DNA of 64,000 nucleotides. Origin: Natronosalvus hydrolyticus. Its GTDB lineage: Archaea > Halobacteriota > Halobacteria > Halobacteriales > Natrialbaceae. A program made the position numbers and the translations under genes. The DNA lies in the NCBI GenBank assembly GCA_025517525.1, contig JAOPJZ010000004.1, positions 124,001-188,000 on the forward strand, given 5' to 3'. The notes beneath the pieces were generated by a model. It made no database searches. It was not told the origin of the DNA and saw nothing but the letters and a program-made list of their open reading frames with translations. Shown here in pieces: positions 35,328 to 44,197 of the stretch. The stretch's first letter is position 1, and the number at the start of each line of letters is the position of its first letter.

Positions 35328-37472
35328 CTACTCGAGTCCGGCCGTCTCTTTCTTGCCGAGGGCTTCGACGATGAGTTCGGCGATGTCGACGATTTCGATA
35401 TCGTCCTCGAAATCACCCGTCTTGCGGCCGTCTTCGTACATCGTCATACACATCGGGCAGGCGACGACGAACTTTTCAACTAAGGCACCGGCGTCGGTGT
35501 CCTCGAGTGCCTCCCGAAGTCGTTCTTCGCTGGGTTTTGGCTCCTCCTCGAAGTCCATCCAGAGCCCGCCGCCACCGCCACCACAACAGAACGAGTCGGC
35601 GCGGTTGCGTGGCATCTCGTACAGCTCACAGCCGGTGGCTTTCACGAGTTCGCGCGGTGCCTCGTACTCGTCATTGTACCGACCGAGGTGACACGGGTCG
35701 TGGTAGGTGACGGTGTAATCGAGTTCGGTTCCCGAAAGCGCCAACTTGCCGTCCTGGACCAGTTCCTCGACGGCCTGGGTCCAGTGGAGGACCTCGACCT
35801 CGCCGTCGGCGTTCCAGTACTCGTCGTACTCGAACGGCATCATCGGGTCGTCCGCGAACTCCTCGAAGTCGACCTCCGGATACTCGTTTTTGAACGTGTT
35901 GTAGCTGTGTGGGTCCGTACAGACGATCTTCTCGAACTCACAGGCCTCGAACGATTCGACGTGATGGCCGGCCAGCTCGAGGTAAAGGAACTCCTCGCCG
36001 ATACGGCGGATGTCGTTGCCGTCGTACTTCTCGTCCTCGAAGAGGATACCGAAGGTGACGTCGGCCTCGTCGAGGATGGTTGCGAGCGAGCGTGCAACCT
36101 GCTTGTTTCGCTCGTCGTAACTTGGGTAGTCACCGACGTACCAGAGGTAGTCGACTTCCTCCTCTCGAGCATCGGCAACTTCGACGTCGACGTCTTCGGT
36201 CCAGTCGGCGCGGGTGCGCGGGGAGTCACCGAACGTGTTGCCGTTTTGCATCACGTTCTGGAAGACGTCCTGCATGTTCGAGTCGACGTCACCCTGGTCG
36301 ACCATCTGACGGTTGAGTCGGGTGAACGAGTTCAGGTGCTCGATTTCGACCGGACAGGCGTCCATACAGGCCATACAGGCCATACAGGACTCCATGGTTT
36401 CAGTCTGGATTACGCCGCCACCGTCGGCGACCAGCGGTTTCGGCTCCTCGCCGGCGTCCAACCCTTCGCGGTAGGTTTTCAGGTCGAGGATGACGTCCCG
36501 AGGATCGAGCGGTCGTTTCGACGCCTTCGCCGGACAGACCGACGAACAGCGGCCACACTTGGTACAGGCGTCCTGGTCGAGCATCTCCTTCCAGGTGAAG
36601 TCGTCGATGGATTCGGCGTTCGTCGCGTCCAGATCGGCCGGAATGCCCGGCAGTCGCGCACCGGCCTTTTCGTCGCGCGTGACCACGTTGGCGAACGACG
36701 AGAGCATGTGGAACGGTTTCGCATAGGGAATCCACGCGATGAAAAACAGCGCAAACAGCGAGTGTGACCACCACGCCCACCAGTGCATCGAGTCCGCGAG
36801 CGACTCGCTCATCCCCATCGGCTCGAGCGCCATGAGCACCATCGCGATTCCGTAGCCGACGAAGCTCACGACCTCGAACTCGGGCATCCCCGTCGCGTAA
36901 ATTCGGATTCCCTCGAGGGCGAATCCGCCGACCCCGAGGATGAACAACAGCCAGATGAACAGGTTGTCCTCGAAGGAGGTGTGTCGACCCCAGAGGCGCT
37001 GGTTACGAACCCAGTAGCGCCGATACATCGCCATCCCGATACCCACGACGAACAACAGTCCCATCGCGTCGACCATGAACTGGTAGGCCAGATAGAAATC
37101 GCCGTACCAGAACGAGGCATCCATGACGATGCCGTAGGCGTACTCGTCGAAAGCGAGAATCGAGGTCGCGATGAACAGTGAGAGAAAACCCCAGAAAATA
37201 AACGAGTGCATCAATCCGCCGTACAGGTCGCGATTGAACTGCTTTTCGTTCGTCAGCACGATTTTGGCGGCGCTCACCACGCGTCCCGGGAGTTCGTCGA
37301 CGCGGGGGAACGAATCCTCATCGCCCCCCGTGTATCGGGCGAACCGTGCGTACAGACCGTACAGGAAAACCAGGATGGCGACGGCAGCGAGGAAGTAAAA
37401 CAGGACCTTCTCCACCGAGGAGATGCCGTAGTAAGTTTCCCGCGTCACCTCCGTCTGGGCTGGATTTATCAT
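35328..37472 (-). CDS. membrane iron-sulfur oxidoreductase (NarI-like plus HdrD/GlpC-like), probable quinone-linked
   Basis: The product has 714 residues. The N-terminal half has about six membrane helices (VLFYFLAAVAILVFLYGLYA and following, LYGGLMHSFIFWGFLSLFIA) of the NarI/haem b type. Two 4Fe-4S motifs follow, CTKCGRCSSVCPAKA near 306 and CMACMACMDACPVEI near 367. The C-terminal CCG domain contains TYHDPCHLGRYN and SFCCGGGGGGLWMDFEE. This is the layout of the DUF224-type membrane FeS oxidoreductase (EMR) that couples EtfAB to menaquinone, also called HdrD-like in haloarchaea. By position it may accept electrons from the LutBA or FAD dehydrogenase; that is inference. Confidence 0.85.
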   Translation of the reverse strand: MINPAQTEVTRETYYGISSVEKVLFYFLAAVAILVFLYGLYARFARYTGGDEDSFPRVDELPGRVVSAAKIVLTNEKQFNRDLYGGLMHSFIFWGFLSLFIATSILAFDEYAYGIVMDASFWYGDFYLAYQFMVDAMGLLFVVGIGMAMYRRYWVRNQRLWGRHTSFEDNLFIWLLFILGVGGFALEGIRIYATGMPEFEVVSFVGYGIAMVLMALEPMGMSESLADSMHWWAWWSHSLFALFFIAWIPYAKPFHMLSSFANVVTRDEKAGARLPGIPADLDATNAESIDDFTWKEMLDQDACTKCGRCSSVCPAKASKRPLDPRDVILDLKTYREGLDAGEEPKPLVADGGGVIQTETMESCMACMACMDACPVEIEHLNSFTRLNRQMVDQGDVDSNMQDVFQNVMQNGNTFGDSPRTRADWTEDVDVEVADAREEEVDYLWYVGDYPSYDERNKQVARSLATILDEADVTFGILFEDEKYDGNDIRRIGEEFLYLELAGHHVESFEACEFEKIVCTDPHSYNTFKNEYPEVDFEEFADDPMMPFEYDEYWNADGEVEVLHWTQAVEELVQDGKLALSGTELDYTVTYHDPCHLGRYNDEYEAPRELVKATGCELYEMPRNRADSFCCGGGGGGLWMDFEEEPKPSEERLREALEDTDAGALVEKFVVACPMCMTMYEDGRKTGDFEDDIEIVDIAELIVEALGKKETAGLE

Positions 37473-37603
37473 GTTCTATGTCGGGGAAGGTGATCACTTA
37501 ACTCTTGTCACACCACACGATATCGACCCCCGCGCAGTCACGCAAGAATTCATACTTAGTTGTAAGTTTATATTAACAGTCAGTACTCCATCAAGCGTCG
37601 ACG

Positions 37604-37642
37604 TATGAGCCGAACCAGACAACCCATATCGGTTCGCTCATA
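37604..37642. promoter_or_regulatory. inverted repeat upstream of the 37719 gene
   Basis: tatgagccgaacc (37604-37616) and ggttcgctcata (37631-37642) pair over 12 bases with one bulge. The element lies between the divergent starts at 37472 and 37719, with TATA-like tttatatta at 37567-37575 to its left, and could be an operator. Confidence 0.35.
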
Positions 37643-37718
37643 TGTTCAGGCTTGACGAACTACAGGCATCGATGGCTGGCAACAGAATTAAATACTCACC
37701 CACCGCCAGTGTGCAGTC

Positions 37719-38309
37719 ATGAACGAAAAAACCGCGGAGCTTCGAGACATCTTCACCAGTGTCACCGACGGCGAGGACACCGTCACCGAATCACAGGAGG
37801 ACACGCGAGGGTCCCTCGAGAAAGACGAGCGGACGGTCGAACAGCGCCTGCAGAACGTCGTCGGTCAGATGCAAGAGCGCTACGGCTTCGACACCCCGCT
37901 GTCGGAGGACGAGTTACTGACCGTGGCGAAAGGGTACTACGACGACAAAAGCGACGAGGAACTCGCCGCGGACCTCGCGGTCGACGAAACCGTCGTCTTC
38001 GAGGCGCGCGTCGCCTTGCACCTGATCGACGACGAGGACGCCGAAACCGTCGACCTCGTGGCGATTCGTGATCGCGAGGAAGACGACGCGACGCTGGCCG
38101 CAGAATACGACGTCGACGAGGCGACCATCAGCCGCGCTCGGCAGGTGGCTGCCGGCAAAGCCGAATCGCGAGCAGCCAACGACCGTTACCGCGACGAGTT
38201 CGACAGCATCCTCGGCGATTCGGAACTGTCCGCGCAAATGGCCAGTGACGTTCGCGAAGACGGCCTCGAGGACGCTACCGAAGGGATGGAGACGGACGTC
38301 TCGCTGTAG
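37719..38309 (+). CDS. conditioned-medium-induced protein 4-like protein with HTH-like segments
   Basis: The product has 196 residues. MNEKTAELRDIFTSVTDGED, TVEQRLQNVVGQMQERYGFD and SEDELLTVAKGYYDDKSDEE match what I recall of the haloarchaeal family named conditioned medium-induced protein 4 (Cmi4). Two helix-turn-helix-like repeats are visible (DKSDEELAADLAVDETVVFE and DATLAAEYDVDEATISRARQ), so it may bind DNA. The start is placed by the TATA-like attaaata (37687-37694) about 28 bases upstream, giving a leaderless mRNA. The name is from memory; the function is unknown. Confidence 0.6.
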   Translation: MNEKTAELRDIFTSVTDGEDTVTESQEDTRGSLEKDERTVEQRLQNVVGQMQERYGFDTPLSEDELLTVAKGYYDDKSDEELAADLAVDETVVFEARVALHLIDDEDAETVDLVAIRDREEDDATLAAEYDVDEATISRARQVAAGKAESRAANDRYRDEFDSILGDSELSAQMASDVREDGLEDATEGMETDVSL

Positions 38310-38369
38310 GGACCACGGGAATCGAACCCGCCAAAACCGAACCGGACTCGAGGGGTATCAGCCTCGAGG

Positions 38370-38377
38370 TTTATATA
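38370..38377 (+). promoter_or_regulatory. TATA box of the Cas4-like gene
   Basis: tttatata is centred about 26 bases before the ATG at 38400, which means a leaderless transcript. Confidence 0.55.
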
Positions 38378-38399
38378 CCATCGCACGGCCAGAGCGGCC

Positions 38400-39206
38400 A
38401 TGGCACTCGTTCCGTTCAGCGACCTCCGGATGGCGACGTACTGCCCCCGGAAGCTGTACTACGCCCGGCAGCAAGACAACCGGGAGCCACCGCCACACGT
38501 CGGCGATATTCGAAATCTGGCGTTTCGATACGATGCCCTCCTCGCGATGAGCGACAACGCGCTCGAGGCCGAACCCATCGCGCTCGAGCCAGCAGCCTAC
38601 CGCGCCAGACTCACGCGGACGCGAGACCGACTTAAGCGTTGGCGTGAGAACGGTGCTATCCCCGCGGAGACTGCCGACTCCAGTGATGCAACCACGAGAA
38701 CGGCAGGGGCCGCTCGAGGCAGCGGCCAAGCCACTCACGCCAGCGACGCTACCGCCACAACCACCCACGCACACGACCGCTGGACAGCCCTCTGTGCGCC
38801 CGCCGAAACCGACCTGCTGGTGACCGGCCGAGAGTGCCGGGGCGTCGTCCACAAACTCGTGACCGACCCCCTCGAGCCAGTGCTGGTCGCCACCGGCAAG
38901 CCGCCCAAAAATGGCGTCTGGAAACCCCAGCAAGTCCACGCCGTCGCTGCCGCCAAGGCCGTCGCCTGGGAGTTCGAAGAACCAGTGGGTGGTGCCTGGC
39001 TCGAGTATCCAGCCTACGGCGTGATTCGCCACGTCCCGATGACGACCCGACGCAGAGCGGCCTATCGCCGGTCGATGCGAACGATCACAGAACTCGACGG
39101 GCCGCCAGCACGGCTCAAGAATCGCGATAAATGCGAACCCTGTGAGTACGTCGACCAATGTGGCGTCAGGACGCGGAGCCTGCGGTCGTTACTCGGCTTT
39201 GGGTAG
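38400..39206 (+). CDS. solo Cas4/RecB-like Fe-S protein with altered nuclease motif
   Basis: The product has 268 residues. FSDLRMATYCPRKLYYARQQ at the N-terminus and KCEPCEYVDQCGVRTRS at the C-terminus carry the four Cys that hold a 4Fe-4S cluster in Cas4-type proteins. The central PD-(D/E)XK core is recognisable (GRECRGVVHKLVTDPLEPVL, VATGKPPKNGVWKPQQVHAV) with D present, but the expected ExK appears as VATGK and the QxxxY motif as QQVHAVA. Residues about 95-125 are a Thr/Ala/Asp-rich insertion. No other cas gene and no CRISPR array is in the window. It is probably a CRISPR-independent DNA-repair or structural homologue, possibly inactive as a nuclease. Confidence 0.7.
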   Translation: MALVPFSDLRMATYCPRKLYYARQQDNREPPPHVGDIRNLAFRYDALLAMSDNALEAEPIALEPAAYRARLTRTRDRLKRWRENGAIPAETADSSDATTRTAGAARGSGQATHASDATATTTHAHDRWTALCAPAETDLLVTGRECRGVVHKLVTDPLEPVLVATGKPPKNGVWKPQQVHAVAAAKAVAWEFEEPVGGAWLEYPAYGVIRHVPMTTRRRAAYRRSMRTITELDGPPARLKNRDKCEPCEYVDQCGVRTRSLRSLLGFG

Positions 39207-39515
39207 TCGAGGGTGTCATAAAACACTTCAGAATACTAATCCCAAAGTTTTACCGGAGAAAATCCGATACATAGGTCTGCGCATTGATAGCCAACGATCC
39301 CACCAATTCAGGAATATTTTGTAACCGCCGTGCAAGATGTACAGCGCATGTAGCACAAACTAAAGGCCGATCTATGAAGGGAGTGATCGCTGGGTACAGG
39401 CAAGCAGGTGCCGGAACCGCCATCGACCCTTCTGTCAGTGATCGACTGTCGGACACATAGCTAAATTCAGCACGTAGATTGTGTCCACTTAGTAACTGAA
39501 GAGTTTGTGAATTCG
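39207..39515. other. AT-rich region with left inverted repeat
   Basis: The region is less GC-rich than the chromosome around it. It contains the left repeat (39394-39417) and, on the minus strand, a frame (39250-39456) with Cys-rich text (VCATCAVHLARRL) that might be a gene fragment. No promoter stands out. Confidence 0.4.
39394..39417 (+). repeat. left copy of an inverted repeat bounding an AT-rich insert
   Basis: The 24-base sequence gtacaggcaagcaggtgccg + gaac matches, in inverted orientation, 40156-40180 (gttcaggcacctgcttgccc + tgtac) with one mismatch and one inserted base. Between them lies about 740 bases of AT-rich sequence with one small gene. Confidence 0.75.
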
Positions 39516-39950
39516 TCAGTTACCTTTATATTCGTCCCTCAGAGTGCAAATTGTATCTGCTGCCTCTTTTCCATTCTGTGAATTTTTAGTCTCGTAGCTA
39601 AATTCTTTACCGGGAGTCACGATCACAATTTCTTCTTCCCGCCTAAAATACCCCAACCCAAATATCGATGACCCGATAAGAGCTAACAGAAATCCAGCAC
39701 TTCCATCTCCACCTATTATCCCAAGCAATCCCAGCAAACCCAATATAGCTCCTAATATCATCAATAGGTTCCAGAGTTCTCTTCTAAACTCAACCGCGTC
39801 AACTGCATCCATTGAGATATCCGTATAACCTTCGGAGGTTGAGTGTATAATCCGATCTTTATATGCCGTCATGCTGCTGCTCTTGGTGATGTCCCACTCC
39901 TTACCCTGCGCATTAGTGGATTGGTCAATATTAGTCGTGTCTGTGGTCAT
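39516..39950 (-). CDS. two-helix membrane protein in an AT-rich insert
   Basis: The product has 144 residues. After a polar N-terminus (TNIDQSTNAQGKEWDITKSS) comes a PH-like region (MTAYKDRIIHSTSEGYTDIS), then two adjacent hydrophobic segments (LLMILGAILGLLGLLGIIGG and SAGFLLALIGSSIFGLGYF) and a hydrophilic tail (FSYETKNSQNGKEAADTICT). It has more Asn, Lys and Ile and far more A/T in third positions than all neighbours, so it was probably acquired from outside. The family is not recognised. It is flanked by an inverted repeat (39394-39417, 40156-40180). Confidence 0.65.
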   Translation of the reverse strand: MTTDTTNIDQSTNAQGKEWDITKSSSMTAYKDRIIHSTSEGYTDISMDAVDAVEFRRELWNLLMILGAILGLLGLLGIIGGDGSAGFLLALIGSSIFGLGYFRREEEIVIVTPGKEFSYETKNSQNGKEAADTICTLRDEYKGN

Positions 39951-40248
39951 ACATTAGCATAAAACGCAGACAACCATAGATCTTACATGAGTTTAAGAAA
40001 ACCGATCAATGAAGGAAGGGGCGCTACTGGTCAGACCGCAACGTTCTATTCCGGGTAGGTCAGATAAAATCAACCGAAATAAAGCGAGCAGTCGTGCTAT
40101 ATCCCCCTCTGTATACAGCAGGCAGAGTTTGATAGGTATTAAAGAGTGCATCACCGTTCAGGCACCTGCTTGCCCTGTACTGGCCGTTTGTCGGTAGCCG
40201 TATAGAATGTGTGAGGGTTATTATGTGACAACTTGTGGTCCGCAAAAA
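39951..40248. other. AT-rich region with right inverted repeat
   Basis: The region upstream of the small membrane protein gene contains its likely promoter and the right inverted-repeat copy (40156-40180). A plus-strand frame at 40009-40197 has no protein character. No transposase is present. Confidence 0.4.
40156..40180 (-). repeat. right copy of an inverted repeat bounding an AT-rich insert
   Basis: gttcaggcacctgcttgccc + tgtac is the reverse complement of 39394-39417 with one mismatch and one extra base. The pair may be the ends of a lost mobile element or two oppositely inserted fragments of one gene. Confidence 0.75.
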
Positions 40249-40845
40249 TCAGCGAACCTGTGACTCGAGCCAGCGGTCGATATCGTCGGCCATCGCCCCG
40301 CGCCGAACGATCGTGGCCGACTCGACGTCCACGACAGTGCTCTCGGTCCCTGGCGTCTCACCGTCGTCGAGCACGATCGCGACAGCGTCGCGAACGCTCG
40401 AGTCCAGATCCGAGACTCGAGTAACTGAGCCATGCCCGCTGCGGTTCGCACTGGTCGCCGTGATGGGCGTGCCGGCCCGTTCACAGAGTCTGAGCGCAAC
40501 TGGCTGGTCCGGGACGCGAACGCCGACGCGGTCGCGGCCGGCCGTCAGTTCCTCGGGAACCGCCTCACGCCGGCGACAGAGCACCGTCACGGGGCCGGGG
40601 AGAAATCGCGCCATGAACTGTCGTTCGGTCGAGTTCGCCCGGACGTACTCGAGGGCCGCCGGTACCGATGGAACGGCAAACGAGAGCGGGTTCGTTCGAT
40701 CCCGACCTTTGATCTCGAAAACGCGTTCGATGGCCTCGGGGTCGAGGGCGTCGGCCCCCAGCCCGTAGACGGTTTCGGTCGGATAGACGACAGCGTCGCC
40801 ATCCCGAATCGCTTCGGCCGCTCGCTCGAGGTCCCCAGCGTCCAT
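40249..40845 (-). CDS. L-threonylcarbamoyladenylate synthase (Sua5/YrdC family)
   Basis: The product has 198 residues from the ATG at 40845 (MDAGDLERAAEAIRDGDAVV). YPTETVYGLGADALD, IKGRDRTNPLSF and PITATSANRSGHGS are the ATP/threonine-binding KxR...SxN type motifs of the YrdC fold. The enzyme makes threonylcarbamoyl-AMP from threonine, bicarbonate and ATP for the t6A37 modification of ANN-decoding tRNAs. It has YrdC length and lacks the C-terminal Sua5 domain. It lies 118 bases after the Rieske-FAD gene on the same strand. Confidence 0.9.
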   Translation of the reverse strand: MDAGDLERAAEAIRDGDAVVYPTETVYGLGADALDPEAIERVFEIKGRDRTNPLSFAVPSVPAALEYVRANSTERQFMARFLPGPVTVLCRRREAVPEELTAGRDRVGVRVPDQPVALRLCERAGTPITATSANRSGHGSVTRVSDLDSSVRDAVAIVLDDGETPGTESTVVDVESATIVRRGAMADDIDRWLESQVR

Positions 40846-40963
40846 ACTCGGCGAAACGTCCGGTCTTCGACGGCAAAAACGTACCGCGTTCGGTCGCCTC
40901 TCGAGCATCACTAACCATTGGGTTCGACGATAGCCCCCAAGAGTGGCAACGCAAAGCGACCCC

Positions 40964-42496
40964 TTACTCGAGCGAGCGCGGCGGGAGATCGGTCCCAGCA
41001 GGCCCCTCGATAACCGTCCCGTCGGGCGTGAATCGGGAGCCGTGACAGGGACAGTCCCAGGAACACTCAGCGTCGTTCCACGCGAGCAGGGCATGACAGT
41101 GGGGGCACCTCCCCGAAACGGTGTGCAGCTCACCAACGTCATCTCGAGCGACGGCAACCGGTGAGATTCCCTGTCGACGAATCCGGCCCTCGCCCGGGCG
41201 AATCGGCCGCTCGTCTCGCTCGAGCAGCGTCCGAAGCCAGTCGGTCGCAAACTGACTCGCCGCGTCGGCGTTCTCAGCAGCCGCTTTCGGAGCAGACGCG
41301 ATCGGCGTGAATCGGGTCGGGTCGAACAACTCGAGTTCGGACGGTCGCTCGTCGCTGAACGACCGTGCCAGCAACCGGCCGGCCACCGTCCCCATGGTCA
41401 GCCCCCAGCCGCCAAAGCCAGTCGCGACGTGGACGTTCGGCGTGGCCGGGCCAACGGGTCCGATGAACGGCAGTCGATCGACGGAGACGTAGTCCTGTGC
41501 CGACCAGCGAAACGCGATCCACTCGAGGGGTAGGTGGGTTCGTGTCCATCGCTCGAGGCGTCGATATCGGTCGGCAATCGACCCGCCCTGGCCAGTCTTG
41601 TGGCGTTCACCGCCGACGAGGACGAGCGGACCCTCGCTGTCACGATGCGTGCGCACGAACCGTCCATTGTCGTGACGGTAGTACGTGCCCTTCGGCGGGT
41701 CGCCATCGAGGCGGACGCCGAGGACGAGCGAGCGTCGCGGATACAGTCGTGTCGTGTACCCCGCTCGATCGAGGAGGGGAAACCCGGTGGCGAGGACGAC
41801 GTGGTCGGCGGAGATGCTCCCGTTGTCCGTTTCAACACGTGGGCGTTTACCGGGATGGACGGCAGTCACGCGAGACTGTTCGTAGACGGCCGCGCGTTCG
41901 TCGTCGTGGAGGGTCTCGGCGAGGCCCAGAAGGTACTGCTGTGGGTGGAACACGCCCTGCTCGTCGAACCGAATCGCTGCCCCCGCTCGTTCGAACGGCG
42001 GGACTGATCGGACGAGCGAGGCCGGGAGTCCCGTCGTCCGAGCGGCCTCGAGTTCGCGTCGAAACGGGTTCGGGTCGTCGCCGTAGCAGTAGGCTGGCTG
42101 ACGTTCGAATCCGGCATCGATCGACAGCGACTCGAGACGAGTCTCGACGGTATCGATAGCGTCCTCGGCGAGTGTACCGTAGGTGCGTGCCGCCTCGGAG
42201 CCGAACTGGCGTTCCAGATGTGCGTAACACAGGCCGTGCTGACTGGTGAGGACGCCGGCGGATTTTCCCGTCGTCCCCGACCCTACGCGATCACGCTCGA
42301 GGACGACGACCGTGAGCCCGCGCTCGAGGCACTCGATGGCCGTCGACAGCCCAACGATTCCCGCCCCGACGATACAGACGTCAGCCGACACGCCCCCCTC
42401 GAGTCGAGGGTAGCATCCCTCGAGGGTACTGGCCAGCCACGGGGAAACGGGGTCGCCGGGCAGGTCGTCGGTATAGCGGGTGAACGACCCGGACAT
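40964..42496 (-). CDS. FAD-dependent oxidoreductase with C-terminal Rieske 2Fe-2S domain
   Basis: The product has 510 residues. The N-terminal dinucleotide fold VSADVCIVGAGIVGLSTAIE and the DAO-type core (GKSAGVLTSQHGLCYAHLER, HVVLATGFPLL, ATGFGGWGLTMGTVAGRLLA) match glycine/D-amino-acid oxidase-like enzymes. The last 80 residues form a Rieske domain with CPHCHALLAW and WDCPCHGSRFTPDG, so both Cys-His pairs are present. Such fusions oxidise an unknown amine or amino acid and pass electrons to the cluster. It is upstream of the Sua5 gene, after the HAD gene on the same strand. Confidence 0.85.
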   Translation of the reverse strand: MSGSFTRYTDDLPGDPVSPWLASTLEGCYPRLEGGVSADVCIVGAGIVGLSTAIECLERGLTVVVLERDRVGSGTTGKSAGVLTSQHGLCYAHLERQFGSEAARTYGTLAEDAIDTVETRLESLSIDAGFERQPAYCYGDDPNPFRRELEAARTTGLPASLVRSVPPFERAGAAIRFDEQGVFHPQQYLLGLAETLHDDERAAVYEQSRVTAVHPGKRPRVETDNGSISADHVVLATGFPLLDRAGYTTRLYPRRSLVLGVRLDGDPPKGTYYRHDNGRFVRTHRDSEGPLVLVGGERHKTGQGGSIADRYRRLERWTRTHLPLEWIAFRWSAQDYVSVDRLPFIGPVGPATPNVHVATGFGGWGLTMGTVAGRLLARSFSDERPSELELFDPTRFTPIASAPKAAAENADAASQFATDWLRTLLERDERPIRPGEGRIRRQGISPVAVARDDVGELHTVSGRCPHCHALLAWNDAECSWDCPCHGSRFTPDGTVIEGPAGTDLPPRSLE

Positions 42497-42544
42497 GGCT
42501 CGAGAGTAGAGCGGAAGGGGAAAAAAGGGCGCGGGCCCCAGTGG

Positions 42545-43426
42545 TCAGTACGGTAACTCGAGGACCTCCGGCAGCTCGTTGATCGACTCGAGGACTGCAC
42601 TCGCACCGGCCTCCTCGAACAGTTCTCGCCCCGACCCCCCGGTCAAGCCGCCGGTAAGGACGCCGACGCCGTGGTAGGTTCGCCCGTCGTCGGCCGCCTC
42701 AGCGTTGACCGCCGTCTGGATGTCGTCGAGCGTGTCGCCGACGAAAACGACTGACTCGGCGTCGAACCGGTCGCCGAGGGTGGTCAGTGCGTGAGGGTGT
42801 GGTTTGCCTTCCGCCCAGTCGTCCATCGTGAACCGGTGTTCGAGCGGAATCTCGAGACCGACGCGAGTGAGCGCGATTTCGGCTTCGGCCGCCGGCCGGC
42901 CGGTGACGATTCCGACGGCGTAGCGCTCGAGGAGCGCCTCGCGCGTCTCAGCCTCGAGCAGGACGGGTTCGGCCTCGATGTATCCGGCCCCCTCAAGTTC
43001 GGCGTCCGGTTCGGCGTCCTCGAGGACGGCGTAGCGCTCGCTCCCGAGGTACAGTTGCTGGAAAACGTCGCGAAGCCGCTCGGTGTCCCACTTGCCGCGA
43101 ACCCGCTGGGTGGCCTGCCCACCGAGTTCGTCCATGACGACCGACTCTGCCGCCTCGAGCCCGCCGCCTTCGGCCGCGATGGCGTCGGTGAAGGCCTCGA
43201 GCGACCGGTCGAAGCCCTCGCCGGCGGCCAACACGTAGAGCGCTCCAGCGTAGGTAAGTTCCCAGTCGTTGTTGAACCCACCAGCGTTTTTGAACAGTTG
43301 GATGTCCTCGCGGCGGATGGTCCGGCCGTAGACGTGTTCGATCGAATCGACGATTGCGCGGCGATAGGAGTCGGCCACGTCGACGAGTACACCGTCGATG
43401 TCGAGGACGACCGCATCTGCGTTCAT
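42545..43426 (-). CDS. HAD-superfamily hydrolase (TIGR01548-like)
   Basis: The product has 293 residues from the ATG at 43426 ([20 protein letters not shown]). HAD motif I is [10 protein letters not shown], motif [18 protein letters not shown], motif III with Lys [14 protein letters not shown] and motif [17 protein letters not shown]. The long cap domain with [20 protein letters not shown] is typical of the haloarchaeal/plant group TIGR01548. It is probably a phosphatase; the substrate is unknown. It lies 48 bases before the Rieske-FAD gene on the same strand, so the two may be co-transcribed. Confidence 0.8.
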   Translation of the reverse strand: MNADAVVLDIDGVLVDVADSYRRAIVDSIEHVYGRTIRREDIQLFKNAGGFNNDWELTYAGALYVLAAGEGFDRSLEAFTDAIAAEGGGLEAAESVVMDELGGQATQRVRGKWDTERLRDVFQQLYLGSERYAVLEDAEPDAELEGAGYIEAEPVLLEAETREALLERYAVGIVTGRPAAEAEIALTRVGLEIPLEHRFTMDDWAEGKPHPHALTTLGDRFDAESVVFVGDTLDDIQTAVNAEAADDGRTYHGVGVLTGGLTGGSGRELFEEAGASAVLESINELPEVLELPY

Positions 43427-43526
43427 ACGCGAGCCCTGGGCCGCCGTCGGTATGGGCGTATCGACTCGCGTGGAACCTCGAGTACCAACCACGGAGATTC
43501 CTCGAGCCCACTCGAGGGAGTCACGG

Positions 43527-43606
43527 GACGAGAGGTGGGAGCGGATTAGGCGTGGGTGCTGGGGCGAGAGGTGGGAGCGGGGTAGGCGTGGATGGTGGGA
43601 CGAGAG
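43527..43606. repeat. 36-base tandem repeat (2.2 copies)
   Basis: gacgagaggtgggagcggat + taggcgtgggtgctgg at 43527-43562, then a close copy at 43563-43598 with five changes, then a partial third copy. It lies between the M50-like gene stop and the HAD gene start. Read on the minus strand the unit would encode Pro/Thr/Leu repeats after the M50-like stop. Confidence 0.7.
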
Positions 43607-43627
43607 TCGGCGAACGAAGAACGAAAA

Positions 43628-44197
43628 TCAAACGAGCGTCACGACGCCGACGAACGCGCCGACGGCCAGCGCCGCCGCGTAAAAGACGTGCAGATACGCC
43701 CACGAGAGCAGGTTGACGAGATATATCAGGAACACGAACGGGAGCCCGACGAGGACGAGGGGGGCCGACCGCCACTCGCCTCGAGTGCGCGTCCAGAGCG
43801 TGTTCGCGTCACCCGTACTCGGAAACGCCTGTAATCCGATGACGAAGCCGAGCCAGGCGAGAACCACGAGTCCGGCCTGCATCTCGAGTGGAGCGTCGAT
43901 GACGCCCTCGAGGAGGACGCGTTCGAACTCGAGCGGGCCGAGCGTTCCGAGCAGGTGCCAGAAGCCCGTGAACAACACCAGCGCGAGGATGGTGTTGACG
44001 AAAAACGGCGCGACGCTGATCAGAAACGAGGTTCGGTACGTCGACGGTTCCTGGTGTCTGACGTAGCCGGCAGGGTCCCCGAACTGGAAGTACGACACGT
44101 CGACAACGGGAACACCCGTCAGGTCACAGACCGTCTTGTGGGCGAACTCGTGAACGACGACGCCCGGTGCGGTGAGCAAACTCGAGAGGTAGCCCAT
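43628..44197 (-). CDS. membrane zinc metallopeptidase-like protein (HExxH, DUF3267/M50-like)
   Basis: The product has 189 residues from the ATG at 44197 (MGYLSSLLTAPGVVVHEFAH). The zinc motif HEFAH lies right after the first hydrophobic segment, followed by KTVCDLTGVPVVDVSYFQFG. Three or four more hydrophobic helices follow (SVAPFFVNTILALVLFTGFW, VLAWLGFVIGLQAFPSTGDA, VGLPFVFLIYLVNLLSWAYL). The asparagine and aspartate later in the chain (VNTIL, GDANTL) may complete the site. It is probably an intramembrane or membrane-bound peptidase whose substrate is unknown. Confidence 0.7.
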   Translation of the reverse strand: MGYLSSLLTAPGVVVHEFAHKTVCDLTGVPVVDVSYFQFGDPAGYVRHQEPSTYRTSFLISVAPFFVNTILALVLFTGFWHLLGTLGPLEFERVLLEGVIDAPLEMQAGLVVLAWLGFVIGLQAFPSTGDANTLWTRTRGEWRSAPLVLVGLPFVFLIYLVNLLSWAYLHVFYAAALAVGAFVGVVTLV

